Notes: generated by a model from the sequence alone, not told the origin. A stretch of 64,000 nt of DNA from Isoetes taiwanensis (GCA_021234155.1 JAJEKV010000589.1:62001-126000), one strand, 5' to 3'. Positions 44,625-56,164 are shown, numbered from the stretch's first letter. Numbers and translations: made by a program.

Positions 44625-45160
44625 CTTGAAGAAAGTTGAATAACTATGTAAATTTTGTTATCACGTTTTTATGATATGGTGCTATATTGTGAAATATTGA
44701 CTATTTTGTAAATAACATGATATTACGTTTTCATAATTTTGAGGTGAAATGTGTGAATTTGAATATGTTACTAAAAACATGCAATATGAAATTTGTCCCA
44801 AAATTAAGACATAAACCCAATTTAATTGAATGATGGTTCATATATCTAGATTTGCAAAAACATTAAAGAGATTAAAGAGATCTAAATGTTTTCGGAAAGC
44901 GAAGAGAGCCGCCCTTAGGGGGGGAGGGGGGGGGGTCGTGGTTAGTGTTATCATATGTTGAAAATTAAAGATGCGAACTAAAATATATGTGAAGAAGTCC
45001 CCATCAAATGGTTGAAAATAACGGTCTAGATTTCATCAAAATTAACGGGCGAGATGGTGATCCTAGTATTGTGTTGTTATTGGTTTTGCTTTCCCGCCTA
45101 CTGCGCGTGGTCCGTGCGTGCCGATTGTTCAAAGCGCCGCGATAATGGACCTCTGATCTT
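44625..45160. other. AT-rich spacer
   Basis: No gene seen. A G-run (GGGGGGAGGGGGGGGGG) lies at ~44919-44935. Confidence 0.5.
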
Positions 45161-45193
45161 TTCTCAGGTCGATTACCTTAAACCTGCTTGGCG

Positions 45194-45361
45194 ATGGCCT
45201 TTTTCCTAGTGATGGCATCCTTCCTAGCGATGGCGATGGTAGGTGCGCAGCTTTCTTCGAGGCGATGGCGCTCACCCTTCAAAAATCCGAAGCTAGAAGC
45301 CCGAAGCTCCAAACTTGCCGTCGATTCGCAGCCACTGCAGGAAATCGAAATGGACGTCTGA
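45194..45361 (+). CDS. 55-codon ORF with signal-peptide-like start
   Basis: ATG at 45194, stop TGA at 45359-45361. Residues 1-18 are hydrophobic (MAFFLVMASFLAMAMVGA), ending in a plausible small-residue cleavage site; the rest is basic then acidic. It resembles a small secreted peptide precursor. However, the hydrophobic start overlaps repeated GCGATGGC words, so it may be accidental. A T-run plus AG at ~45450-45460 looks like a splice acceptor, so this could be the first exon of the gene whose next possible exon lies at 45765. Family unknown. Confidence 0.3.
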   Translation: MAFFLVMASFLAMAMVGAQLSSRRWRSPFKNPKLEARSSKLAVDSQPLQEIEMDV

Positions 45362-45764
45362 AGCTTCCAAGATGTTTCAACCCTTTTCTGTTATTTCTAT
45401 CTTTGATTTAAGATGATCTAACCTTAAACCTAACACTTTTGCTTCCTCTTTTTTTTTTAGCATGCAAAAGAGCTGAGTTGTTTTTGGAGTTTTGCAAGGG
45501 ATTTCTGCTGCTATTGGAGTTGAAGTTTGAGAAAAAGACAAAAACCCCCTGTTCTGAATATTTTGTAGATGTTTTTTTTTTTCACTTTCTTATAGCAGAC
45601 GAAGAGCTGGCTATAGCGGCTATTTTGGCAGACGAATTATCCAAAGGTCCACCTTTTCTTATTCATTATAGCATTTGCTTCTAAGGCATGCAAAATATAT
45701 TTTGTAACAGTCTCCTTTAATCTGTGTTTATGACAAATATTTTTTAACCTGTATATGATCTGGA

Positions 45765-45833
45765 ATGGGCAAGAAACTAAAAAATGATGCTCCAAAATCC
45801 GAGGATCTGAAGCGGCCTGAGAAAAGATCAGAG
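45765..45833 (+). other. Possible host-gene exon ending in a GT splice donor
   Basis: ATG followed by 22 codons with strongly protein-like content (MGKKLKNDAPKSEDLKRPEK), then GAG|GTTTGT, a good donor. The flanks are AT-rich like introns. The copia element begins 310 bp downstream, so it may sit in the intron of this gene. No family recognised. Confidence 0.3.
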
Positions 45834-46144
45834 GTTTGTGGCATTTATTTTTCATTGGATTTGAGATTTAATCATATTCTCGCCAGACTTTCTTTACTTT
45901 CTTTGTCAGAGAATACGTAGAGGAAAATGAAGAAAATGTTGCAGCAGTACTATTGCATGGTTTCTTATAAAATCAAACAGTTTTGTATCACTGGGATGGT
46001 ATCTCTTTAATAATAGGCAAACTATTTTTGTCAAGATTTTAAAACTTTAGTCACACACTGCAATAAAAAGTCTTTTTTATAATTTTAGTGTTTCAATGCA
46101 TCCATTGCCAAGGTTAAGATCTGGATTTTTCTCTCAAACCAATA

Positions 46145-46277
46145 TGTTAACATAATGGAATGCTGAGTCAGCTTTGAATGCTGACATGTCACTATAGGCG
46201 TCCGTAGGAGTCACGTCCAGTCCAAGAGTCATGTCCTCCGGGACAATATATTTCTGCTGTAACCATCTTATATGAAT
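46145..46277 (+). repeat. 5' LTR of the copia element
   Basis: Matches 50646-50756 from TGTTAACATAATGG to CATCTTATATGAAT. The 5' copy has extra CAG/CTG-containing stretches (GAGTCAG, TCCAGTCC) absent from the 3' copy. The exact right end is uncertain. Confidence 0.8.
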
Positions 46278-46479
46278 GGCAAATAGAGAGCAGCGCAGAG
46301 AAGACCATCGCCAGAGAATTAGGGCACGTCTAGCCCTTCTGAGAGTAAACCGAGACTTCGTTTTGCGAGGGTTTGGAGACGCCAAACGAAGAGAATCGGC
46401 GTCTTCAAAAGGCTTACATATCCGGGATGAATTTACACGTAAGAGCTTTCCATATATGAGTAATCTTTGATTACATAAA

Positions 46480-47290
46480 ATGGCGTGCACATCACAAAGC
46501 CTTGATAAATTTCTTGAAAAATTTCTTGAGAAGTTTACCGGTGATAATTTCCACACACGGTGAAGAAAAATTTCAATTAATATTAATGAGAGAAGGAACA
46601 CGGAATATAATTGATGGCACGAAGCCAAGCCAACAGAGGCAACGAAAATTCCAGTGGGAGATGAGGGACAGAAAAGCCATAACCACAATTAGTTTGGCAC
46701 TTGGAGAAGGCTATATGCACCTTGTAGATCGACTAAATCTTCCAAAGCAAATTGGGATGCGTTAGTGGCGGCTTTTAAGGACGAGGGAAAGGCTGTGAAT
46801 TATCATTAAAGCAACAGTTCTTTGATTTAGAAATGAATGCGGGAGAAACAATTGCAGAATTTGTAAGCCGAATTCGATGTCTAGTTGTCCGCCTAGCAAG
46901 AGTAAAAGCTATAGTATCCATGGAAGATCAAATGGCTGTCTTGTTGAAAGGATTGGCGCTGATTATCGCTCTATTGTAAGTGCTCTTACAAATATTCCAC
47001 ATCAAACCATGGAAACATTGACCGCACTTCTAGAAGAAGAAAGAAAGTTGAAGGAAATAGGAAGCACGAAGAATTCAGCATTTTTTTCATTAACAAGAAG
47101 CGGAGATTTGGGAATGTTGGCAAGAGGCCCATGATCCCTTATAATTCTGCCGCCAATTCTAACAAATAAGGAAGAGACGGCTTCAATAACAATCCAATGA
47201 GATTGGACAAAGGCAAACGAGGATCTTGTTTCAAATGTGGAAAGCAAGGACACATTGCTAGAGATCGTAGGGATGCGCTCAACATTTGAA
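46480..47290 (+). pseudogene. Copia gag with zinc knuckle
   Basis: Capsid-type protein. ATG at 46480 begins ACTSQSLDKFLEKF, shifts frame near 46560, then continues with KFQLILMREGTRNIID, LGEGYMHLVDRLNLPKQI, and (46.83-47.13 kb) MNAGETIAEFVSRIRCL and ALTNIPHQTMETLTALLEEE, typical of the UBN2 gag domain of plant copia elements. The zinc knuckle is CFKCGKQGHIARDR at ~47229, with the last Cys replaced by Arg. Confidence 0.85.
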
Positions 47291-47389
47291 CGCAGCGGTG
47301 AGTGTCCCTCGGAGAATGGATCGCAATGGAAGTTCTAATGAGCAATGCACACGGAGGAAGATTGTTTATGGTCCACACCTTCATGGCAG

Positions 47390-48480
47390 AGCACAAATCG
47401 TGCAATATGGTTGGACTCGGAGCTTCCATGCACATGACTCCACTGCGAAAAATATTTTTACCGAAGCCGTCTCATGAGAAGCAAGTTTATGGGCACCTTA
47501 TTTCAAGACTTGAAGTTCAGGAAAGGGAACAATCATGGTGCGATTCGAGGATGTGCACACGAAATTCATGATGTTCATTATGTGCCCGGATTAGCACATA
47601 CTTTATTATCGGTTGGGCAGATTGTCGTCATGGGCTTGACACTTACCTTTACCACAACAAAATGTCATATATTTGATGAGTATGGAGAACAAGTGGCAAC
47701 AGAAGAGAGAGGGAAGATTATACCGTCTTGATGCATGCATTACGGACCAACCACATGCCTTTGGTTGTATGCAAATCCTCTAACTTGCAGCTATGGCACA
47801 ATCGCCTAGGGCATCCTCATGTACAAGCAATTCAAAGAATTGGTGAAGGAAGGCATGGTGACTGATCCGCCCACTTTAGATGAAGAGAACACGGAATTTT
47901 GTGAAGCATGCATCATGGGCAAGCAGACCAGCCGGCCATTTCCAGTGGGAGAGAGTAATAGAGCATCAAATTTGTTGGAAATCATACACACGGATGTGTG
48001 TGGCCCCATGCAAACAATGACTGCTGGAAAGAAACGCTACATACTCACCTTTATCGATGACTTATCCAGATTTGTAACAGTAAGACTACTTGCTAGAAAA
48101 TCTGAAGCATTTGGCATGTTTATAGAATTCAAACGGCAAGTAGAGAATCAAACAGGGAGGAGAATCAAGATGTTAAGAAGTGATAATGGTACTCTTCGTT
48201 GGAGTTTCAGAGGTACTGCCAAGAGCATGGAATTGTTCATCAAGTAACTGCTCCCTATACCCCGCAACATAATGGAGTAGCCGAGCGCATGAATAGAACT
48301 TTAGTAGAGTGTGCTAGGACCATGCTCAAGTATGTTGGAATGCCAATTCTTTTTCGGGGTGAAGCCATAATAACTGCAAAGATATCTCAGAACAAGGTTG
48401 CCCTTACTGCTGCAATAGTTGCAAAGACACCTTTTGAAGCGTGGGTGGCAAGAGACCGCCTTGAAGCATCTTGAACTTTT
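47390..48480 (+). pseudogene. Copia protease and integrase region
   Basis: The protease active site is visible as WLDS then GASMHMT, split by a one-base frameshift at ~47418. The integrase zinc finger starts with LWHNRLGHPH (~47790) and continues FCEACIMGKQTSRPF (47.90 kb). The core has HTDVCGPMQT (first Asp), LRSDNG (second Asp) and HNGVAERMNRTL (Glu), so the catalytic triad is intact. One frameshift lies near 48190. Confidence 0.88.
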
Positions 48481-49089
48481 GGCTGCATGGCTTACGCTTA
48501 CATTCCGGATGAAAGGCTTAAAGAAGCCGGATTGGAAGAGTATTAAATGCGTGCTGATTGGCTATTGTACGTAAACTAAAGCCTATCGTCTCTATAATCT
48601 TGAATCCCACGTGAGTAATTGGTCAGCCATGATGTGACTTTTAATGAGGACTTATATTATGGAGGGCTGTCCAACATCAATATCAGTGGAACTGTTCTTG
48701 ATTTTGATATATTAGATGAGTGGTGCGTGACAGATACATCAGCCTCCTCTATACATCAAGCATCATCCAGTGGATCCCATTCTCCGATGACACAACCGTT
48801 GAAGAGTCCATTAATCTTGTTCCTCCCATAAATGAAGATCCTCCCATAAATGTTCCGAAGTTCAAGACATTCCTGGTTTTCAGTCCCTTGGTCCCCAGTT
48901 ACATATGCGGGGTTCATAAAGGCAAGAAGATAGATCTCACAATCAACAATCGTCCTTCTTGGGGTGTGACCAAATCTGGTCGCACTAGTTTTCTAAGTCG
49001 AAGGCCATGGACGCACTTGAGACATCAAAATCTCATGGTAAGACACCAAGAGGTTACTTTGTTGTAGCTTATTCCAATCAGAAGAACCC

Positions 49090-50600
49090 GTGATTGCAAG
49101 ATGCTCTTTCGGGCCATACGCAGCTGAGAATGGAAGAAAGCCATGGATTCGAGTATGATTCCCTCTTGAAGAACCACACTTGGGAACTTACTTCCCTACC
49201 ACCGGCGCAAACTAGTTAGCACCAAATGGATCTTCAAGGTGAAGAAGAATGGCGGCGCAGACAGATTGATCGATTCAAAGCACGTTTCGTGGCCCTTGAG
49301 TTCTCCCAAGTTCTTTGGAGTAGACTTTCTTGAAACTTTCTCACCCGTGGTAAGAATATCTTCAATTCACATTCTTTTAGCCATGGCAGCTCAGTTAGAC
49401 TTGGAAGTTCATCAAATGGGCCTTGAAGCGACTTTCCTTCATGGCGACTTACTAGAAGAGATTTTTATCTCACAACCTCCACGGTTATGAGATTAAGGGG
49501 AAGGTTTATGGGCTCAAACAGTCTCCCAAGGCTTGGTATGATCGCATCAATGGATACCTTCACACTCTTGGGTTCCATATCTAAGCGGATGGAAATGTGT
49601 ATGTAAAATCGATTGGGGAGAGTTCTTTGTGATAGTGGCACTATATGTAGATTTGCATATTGGTGTCCAAACGACCTAGTATTCTTGGAACAAGTGAAGA
49701 AACAACTTGCAAGTGAGTTTGAGATGGTAGACCTTAATTGGCGAAATACATTCTTGTCTAGGAATTCAAATTACTAGAAACATGGAACAAGGTGGCTGAA
49801 ATTGGAGCGGCACCAAGTATGTTGAAGAAGTACTACGAGGTTTTCGGATGGAAGATTGTAAACCAGTCAATACTATGGATGTCGGTGTAAAGCTTATCTG
49901 CAGACATGGCTCCAAAGCAAGTGAGGATGAAAGGTTTGAAATGCAAGAGATTCCATATCGCCATGCAATAGGATGCGATATACTTAGCGGTTTGTACAAA
50001 GCGCGATTTACATATGCAAAGTGGGAGTTGCAAGTCAATTCATGGAGAATCCGGAAAGCAACTTTGGATTGATTAAGCGAATCATGAGATATGTGCAAGG
50101 GACAAAGACTTATGCATTGGTATATCGGAAAAGTAGATTCAAAGGATTTTAAGTTGGTGGGATACCGCAGTCCGGACTAGGCTGGAGAGATTGACACAAG
50201 GAAATCAACTTCGGTTTTCGTTTTCATGCTTGGTGGATGCATGATTTCATGGAAAAGCAAGAGACAACCAATTGTGGCCTTGTCCGATCTTGGCGAGTAT
50301 ATAGCAAAGATGTGCGGCGGCTCAAAAGCTATTTGGCTGCGCCGATTGTTGGCAAGAGTTATGCTAGAGCAAGTGGGAGTAATGTTATATTTTGTGATAA
50401 CAATAGTGCGATTGCTTTAGCATCTTCAAGCAAAATATCGGCGAAACAGCGACATATAGAAACTAGATTCCATTTTATCGAGAACATGTGCAAAATGGGG
50501 TGCTTAGTTTGAAGCACGCCCTATCAAGACGTGATAGCCGATATATCGACCAAAGCTCCATCCCGTGACAAGTTTGAGAGAGATCGAGAACTTATGAGGA
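49090..50600 (+). pseudogene. Copia reverse transcriptase and RNase H region
   Basis: Reverse transcriptase shows FLETFSPVVRISSIHILLAMAAQ (positions 49325-49393), FLHGDLLEEIFISQPP (~49440), and the active site as LYVD-LHIG (~49635), where the usual YVDD has only one Asp. RNase H gives [16 protein letters not shown]-type pieces with [15 protein letters not shown] (~50395) and ends in an ADISTKAP-like motif (~50540). Many frame changes; non-functional as read. Confidence 0.85.
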
Positions 50601-50645
50601 TTTTGGACATGGAAAGAAAGTTACTGCATCCAATCAAAGTGGGAG

Positions 50646-50756
50646 TGTTAACATAATGGAATGCCGCTTTGGATGATGACATGTTACTATAGGCATCCGT
50701 GAGGGAGTCTCGTGTCCTCGGGACAATATATTTTCACGTAACCATCTTATATGAAT
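50646..50756 (+). repeat. 3' LTR of the copia element
   Basis: Begins TGTTAACATAATGGAATG after AAAGTGGGAG, the polypurine tract. Shorter than the 5' copy by ~20 bp. Confidence 0.8.
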
Positions 50757-50779
50757 ATACACAACAAGAGAATGGACAT

Positions 50780-51240
50780 TTAGCGACATGGGCTTGCGAC
50801 GTCTGTGCGACGTGACGTCGCAAATAACGTCACCATGCGACGTCAATGCGACGTCACGTCGCGGACATCGTCTTAGCGGCGTGTGGTCTCGCGACGTCGA
50901 CATCGTAAAGGTGAGATCTGTCACACCGGGTGGACGCTGCGCCCGTGTGGGGCATGTGCCGCTAGGTGGATGCTTGCGGCGCCGCGTCGCATGCGACGTC
51001 TGATGCTTGGCCCATTTGTGATGCGAGGGTGGGCTTGGGCCTGGTGGATCGGACAGTGTGTCGCCCATTTGTGGACGTGTGTGCTTGGCCCATTTGTGAC
51101 GACAGGTGTCTCGTATGTGATGTATGTGTCATATGTGGCGTATGTGTCGTATATATGACACGTCCAAGACGATATGTGGCGTATGTATGACGTATATGAC
51201 ACGTCGATGACGTATATGTGACGTAGGTGGTCATGTGGCG
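50780..51240. repeat. GACGTC / TATGTGACG-rich low-complexity block
   Basis: Many short overlapping palindromes: GACGTC or GCGACGTC occur about seven times between 50798 and 51000, then GTGACGTATGTGTCATATG-like words from 51110 to 51235. It directly follows the copia 3' LTR. No gene. TGACG words match plant bZIP core sites, but that may be a composition effect. Confidence 0.7.
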
Positions 51241-51599
51241 ATATATTTTTATACCACGAAGGTTAATGGTTTTTAGGATTACAAATTCAATAATTGCCCG
51301 ATTGATACCGCCTCGAAAAAAGACTCGACGACCAACCCGCGGCTTCATTTAAGCGTGTTGCTGCGCATGCATCATCGCGATAGATGTGCTACCGCTATAA
51401 ATTGTTCATTATAAAACTGACATTGTTCTGTGTCAAAATCTAGTTGTTCCAAGTTTACAATCCTTGAAGGTAACTTGACAATAGGCTTGTTGTCAATCAT
51501 TGTTGCTGAGAGAAGAACAGGATAAAGCCTTAAAATTTGTGCAAGAACACAAGAAAAATCCCACACCTTTACCTTTTGTCCGCCGAAGCATTATAGTGT

Positions 51600-51878
51600 T
51601 TAATATGACTTGCAGCCGCCCGGTTCCCCTATCCGACCATTGGATCCTCCGTTCAGGGGCCCCTCTTCGGGAAGGCCCAAAAGATTCCAGATCGGTCCGG
51701 GAGAACTTGTCAAACCGCGGGGCGTCCTGAGGTCGGCCTTGTAGAAACCGCAGTGTCTTGTCGTTCGGGCACCGGGGAGGCTCCGGAATGGCAAATCGAC
51801 CCTGCCAAATCATCCGAAATGGCGAAATTACCCTAGGGAGCAAGTTACAAGGTCAGTTTTGCAAAAGAAAGAAACACT
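51600..51878. repeat. Dispersed repeat, copy 2
   Basis: Diverged copy of 31515-31978 (shared GGCGAAATTACCC, AACTTGTCAAACCGCG, AGAAAGAAAC). It stops at the left end of the chromovirus LTR, which inserted beside or into it. Confidence 0.65.
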
Positions 51879-51882
51879 CATT

Positions 51883-53472
51883 TGTGGCGTTCGGCATAAT
51901 ATAAGCCCTAATCGTATATTATATCGCAAGATCCTGCGTACATGTCACAAGTGACATGTACTTGAGAGTAGGTCAACGTTGCACCTAGGAGCTAAAAGGT
52001 TGCACCTAGGGGGGCAACCTTGGATGTTGTATGTAATTAAACATACACAACAAAAGGTTCCTTGTTCATCCATTTCCAAATGGCCTAAAGCCATTTGCCC
52101 ATGTGGATGCCCTAACCTAGATAGGGTCTATATAAGGGCTAAAACCCTAGACCCTAGCTTCGCCTTTCACTTTGCCAATTAGGGTTTCTAGAGCTTCCTT
52201 TCCTCATTCGCAATTAGGGCTTTCACGGGCCAATTCGCCAAGGTAAGGCTTCGAATCGCATTGCCGGGCTCGAAAAGTCGGATTTGCACAACGAGGTTCT
52301 TGAGTAGCAAATTTGTCTTGACAAGATCGGGGAGCATGGACGCCTTCCAAGGATGGGAGCAAGCCAAGGAGCAGGTATCTGGTTGTTGTTGTGCAAAACC
52401 GCCTTTAGGCATGGCAATATGCGAGGAGTTAGTATGTTAGATCATCTCACGGAAGCCTTGTAGATCCCTAGATGCGAGACTCTAACGAATGAACCTAACA
52501 TTGGATGTTAAGTAGATAGATTGATATGATTCTCTATCTACGTTACGTGATATTGCATGTATTCCACTCTATGATCTCCTTGTTGTGGGAAGGGGGTAGA
52601 GACCTAAAGGTACGTGTAGAAGATGCTCCTAGCATAGCACCTTAGTTCCCACGTAAATGCGGCCCGTGCACGAGGAGCCCACTGGCGTGGGTGAAGGGGC
52701 AAGGCGGTTGATAAGGAGGAACTTGTCTCATGTGGTGACCCCTCACGGTAGTAAAGCCTATCGAGGGGGTCTTTTTTGGCTAGGCTTAATGGCTTGCCAG
52801 CTGCGTGTGGGCAAGGCATGAGCTTCGACTACTTTCGTGGGGTGGTGGATATGACCTTCGGTGAGTTCAAGTCGAATAAGGGCGGTGGCCCTCTAGCCGC
52901 TGCGATGAGCATGGATACCTCGGAGGAGAGGCAGCTCTCTTCTGCCTCATCGTCGGGGTTGGGGAGATGCAACCCGGTAGTAGCCCCTCGGCTATTCACC
53001 CGGGGGCCTCTGGCCAAGTCCCAACACTTTTCAGCCTACTCGCAAAGTGTGCACGGGAGGGGCGGATGGAGTGGACTACCCTAAGCCATGTTCTATGCCA
53101 GCCAAATCCATTGCCATGAATTACATGCGCAGCGAGCTCTCGGAGGCCTAGCCGCCGGTCATCCCCTTGAGTCGAGGAACACGGGTAGGACCTTCCCTTT
53201 GTATTATTGTTATGAAGGTATTTCGACTCGTGATGTTGCTATTGTTATGGTGATTATGTTGTATATTATTAGTTGTGCTCCACGTTTGTTTGTTACGCTT
53301 CCGCAAATAGGGTCGATCCGATGGAAGGCGGATGAATGACACATCCACTCTTCCCTTGCCGGCTCGCCCCCATGGGAGTGGAGTGGGGTGGGATGGCCCA
53401 ATGGAGGCGTTTGCCGGGGAATGCTCCTCCGAAAGTACGATGCGGGCATCGTATAAGGAGTAGGGGCGTCCA
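51883..53472 (+). repeat. 5' LTR of the chromovirus
   Basis: About 1.59 kb from TGTGGCG to just before the primer-binding site. Its first ~330 bp match 63663-64000 closely (GTACATGTCACAAGTGACAT, GTTGCACCTAGG repeats, CTATATAAGGG). The right end is inferred from the primer site. Confidence 0.85.
52129..52136 (+). promoter_or_regulatory. TATA box in the 5' LTR
   Basis: TATATAAG, followed by GGCTAAAACCCTAGACCCTAG. Identical in the 3' LTR (63912-63919). The likely start of the element transcript lies ~25-35 bp downstream. Confidence 0.7.
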
Positions 53473-53475
53473 CGG

Positions 53476-53493
53476 TGGTATGAGAGCATGATC
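53476..53493 (+). other. Primer-binding site, initiator-Met tRNA type
   Basis: TGGTATGAGAGCATGATC. Plant elements primed by initiator-Met tRNA typically have TGGTATCAGAGC, so there is one C-to-G difference, at a CAG site. Confidence 0.8.
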
Positions 53494-53687
53494 TTGGCAT
53501 CCAAGATCGAGCATCGCCATTTTCCCTTTAGGACTAACGATGAGATTCGAGTCTTGGGGTATAGCCACCCAAGCAAGAGCTTCGAAAGCAATTGGGAAAA
53601 TTTCCAATTTTTGGGTAGATTTTAGCTCCATGATAGATTGCTAGTGAAGTGTAGCATCTTTCCCAACCTAAATTGCCAAAAAATAGG

Positions 53688-53972
53688 CCACCCCCTCACA
53701 GAGTCGCGCCCACCATTGGATTCATAAACCGATTCCCAAAGCCTTGTGTGAGTGGTTGACCTCCATTGACCTAGTTAGGTGTCCCAATTAATTAAGATAA
53801 TGGTGTAGTTTGGCTTATTCCCTTAGTTCGGATAGGTTTGTATATTATAACACTAAGAAACTCCTCAGTAAATTGTAAAATAGCCGTGAGCTTGATCCAC
53901 CCCTCACGAGTCGCCCAACACCATTAGGTTGGTAATCCGATCTGACCCGAAGCGCCTTGTGTGAGTGGTGGG
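53688..53972 (+). repeat. Leader repeat block 1 (dyad motifs C1 and C2)
   Basis: Two copies (53688-53759 and 53897-53972) of a ~75-bp motif whose ends are complementary: CCACCCC(C)TCAC(A) at the left, TGTGAGTGGT(TG/GG) at the right. Inside are an AAACCGAT or AATCCGAT word and AGCGCCTTGTG. The copies start 209 bp apart. Sequence between copies is not conserved. Confidence 0.8.
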
Positions 53973-54080
53973 TGTTTTGGAGTATGGTGAGCCCAAATGA
54001 ATGCCTGCGTACCTTCGCTAATGCCCTAGTTGTTTTTTTCCCATATGAATTGCAGGTCCCAACCCTAAATTCCACCTCCC

Positions 54081-54088
54081 TATAAATA
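54081..54088 (+). promoter_or_regulatory. TATA-like box after leader block 1
   Basis: CCTCCCTATAAATACAAAATTAGGGTT: a TATAAATA followed by a telobox-like TTAGGGTT and a C-rich leader, the look of a plant core promoter, ~100 bp before an ATG at 54183. Confidence 0.4.
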
Positions 54089-54182
54089 CAAAATTAGGGT
54101 TCCCATTTTACCCCACCTTTCCTGAGAACACCGCCCAAGAAGACGATCTTCGCGCCAAAGCTCAAAACCCGACAACAAAAGC

Positions 54183-55410
54183 ATGGCACCGGACAAAATG
54201 CATAGACCGGCAAGGTTATGCCACCGGTTATGTGAGCCAGTGAGAGCCAGCCATCCCACAAGGCCAGACGGAGGCAAGTGCAACATCTGGGGAAGAGGAG
54301 GCACCGGCTGAAACTACACCTAACCCTAACCCCTCAAGAGCAGAAATGTATCTGAGAACCTTGATTGGGAGGCGACGCGGCGCGCGAGCTGCGGGAGGGA
54401 GCTGCCGAGGAGATCTTCGGGATAAACTAAGAACCACAGCAGAACCCAAGAAGAAGAAGAGGGAAAGAGAAGAAGGCGAGCCGAGGAAATCCAAGGCGAA
54501 AGGCCTGGAGGGAAAAAAAGAAGAGCCAAGAAAGAGGAGGGAGGAGAAGGAATCGTAAGAGGGAAGAGAGGAGGAAGCGCAAAGAGGAGCGGAGAGGGTG
54601 AGAGAGAGAAGGGTAAGGACTCCTAAGTGCCGGGCGAGAAGCCAAGAAGAAGAAGAAGACACCGCTGCAGAGAACCATACAGAGCCTGATCCAGAAGCCC
54701 CCATCCTCGTCCGGATCAACCGGGAGAGGGGAGCGGAGGACATAACCAAAGAGAAACTTCGGCCCTTCAAACCCACACACGGAGGAAGAAGACCCCGGGC
54801 CAATGCATCGCCTCTATTCCTAAATGGCCGCCAAGCACCCCAAAGACAAAGACTAAGAAACCAAGGCCAGCAGAGGGGAGTCCTATATGCTGAAGGGACT
54901 TGCGCATCGGAAGGCTTTTAAGGAGTATATCGCTGCATACGAAAAATGTATGAAGAATACTCCAAATATTACGAAGAACACAGAGTGAAGACCATTGAGG
55001 GAGGTGGCCAACCAAGAAGAACACGCTGAAGAGGCCACCCAAATGCCAAACCCTCCAAGAAGCCGATGAAAAGACCGGGCGATCTAAATTCGCGAGGGCG
55101 CCCAAGAAATCAAGCACTTCCAGCAGAGCTATGGCTTCCTCATTCCGAGCCCCTTTGCACGTTTAACGAGGGAGATTTTGCAGGAGTTCGACCCATCCAA
55201 GCGGGTCCACGGCGGGCGACATGTTGCTCGCAAGACCATAGGAGGCGCTTGCGGAGCAGCACATTGTACACTACTGAAGACTACATTGCGTGTGCTCAAC
55301 ACGCTAAGAGAGTGACTTGCATGCCCAAGGATATTAGACTAGCTCGGTTTATTAAGAAGGAGGGCCCCCGAACTATTGTAAATGACCTTTTCTTTAGTAT
55401 AAGTCCATAA
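54183..55410 (+). pseudogene. Leader ORF region A, unrecognised
   Basis: Frames run together as a highly charged protein: an Ala/Glu/Thr/Pro start, a Lys/Glu/Arg-rich middle (54420-54660, likely coiled coil or nucleic-acid binding), a Gln/Arg-rich stretch to 54920, then (55110-55260, another frame) HFQQSYGFLIPSPFARLTRE and ILQEFDPSKR. Three or more frame breaks. The minus-strand frames over it are Ser/Leu mirror images and were set aside. It is not gag, pol or envelope as far as I can tell. Confidence 0.35.
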
Positions 55411-55511
55411 TTTTGATAAATAAATAAGTCGAATCGAAGTTTAAATAGGGTGTATTGCGTCAATTCTACAATTAGAAATAGCAAAAATTAGGAACAAACC
55501 AGGCATTTTGA

Positions 55512-56000
55512 TCCCACCCTCACGAGTGCTTGGAGCCCATTGGGTTTGCAAAACCGATCCCACCACGGCAAGACTGTGGTGAGTGGTTGAGCATGGTTTG
55601 GTGCCAAATCTTGCCTAAATGCGAGAAAGTAGCTATACTATTAGACCTAACTCATCCTAGTTAGTAGGAATTGACCCCCTAATCTGTCCAAATTGGCCAA
55701 CGCCTTGAGTCAAATGGAGCCCCACCCCTCACAGAGCGCCCCAAAGACCATTCGTTCAGAAACCGATCCCACCTGGCGCCTGCGTGTGAGTGGTGGACCC
55801 CAAACTCCACCACAACTTGCCCAAATAAAGGCGTAGTAAAGGCTCAATCCTATCTATCTCGATGAGATATCCGAGGATTATGTCTTTAGTTCTCTAGTTT
55901 AGCATCATTAGTGACCTAAACAAGAATCCCACCCCTCACAGTGCCCCAACCAGTTCGGTTTGCAAACCGATCCCACTGGGCGCCTTTGTGAGTGGTCTCG
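55512..56000 (+). repeat. Leader repeat block 2 (dyad motifs C3, C4, C5)
   Basis: Three more copies at 55512-55588, 55721-55797 and 55928-56000 (spacing 209 and 207 bp). C4 is clearest: CCACCCCTCACA pairs with TGTGAGTGGTGG at 11 of 12 positions, an inner GCGCC pairs with GGCGC, and the centre carries AAACCGATCCCACC. In C5 the centre is the perfect palindrome CGGTTTGCAAACCG. Confidence 0.8.
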
Positions 56001-56158
56001 TCCGAATTGATCCAAGTTGTCCTTAGGCGAACCAAAATCATTGCTTAGGGACCCTTAGGAGCATTTCCAAGCTCGGTTAGCCTATAAATCATACCTCTAG
56101 ACCTCGAGAAAGTCGGAGAATTGTAAACCTAAAATTTTCCCAAAATTAGGGTTTTGCC

Positions 56159-56164
56159 TATAAA
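56159..56164 (+). promoter_or_regulatory. TATA-like box after leader block 2
   Basis: CCTATAAAGGGG just after CAAAATTAGGGTTTTG. Same layout as block 1: dyad motifs, TATA-like box with telobox-like word, C/T-rich leader, ORF. Confidence 0.4.

Larger units (their letters stand above)
46145..50756 (+). mobile_element. Degenerate Ty1/copia LTR retrotransposon
   Basis: About 4.6 kb with short terminal repeats beginning TGTTAACATAATGGAATG at both ends, then gag with a zinc knuckle, protease, integrase, reverse transcriptase and RNase H in copia order. A purine-rich AAAGTGGGAG precedes the 3' repeat. Frames are broken in many places. No clear target duplication found, and I did not find a standard initiator-Met primer site after the 5' repeat. 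Confidence 0.9.

Noticed and set aside
54228-54803. 191-codon minus-strand frame rich in Ser/Leu/Phe
   Set aside because: It mirrors the Lys/Glu-rich plus-strand region A inside a plus-strand element; composition is that expected of an antisense shadow.
53688-56000. Hammerhead ribozyme or 5S rRNA in the leader motifs
   Set aside because: The conserved CUGANGA/GAAA hammerhead core is not seen, and only a short ACCGATCCCA word resembles 5S rRNA.
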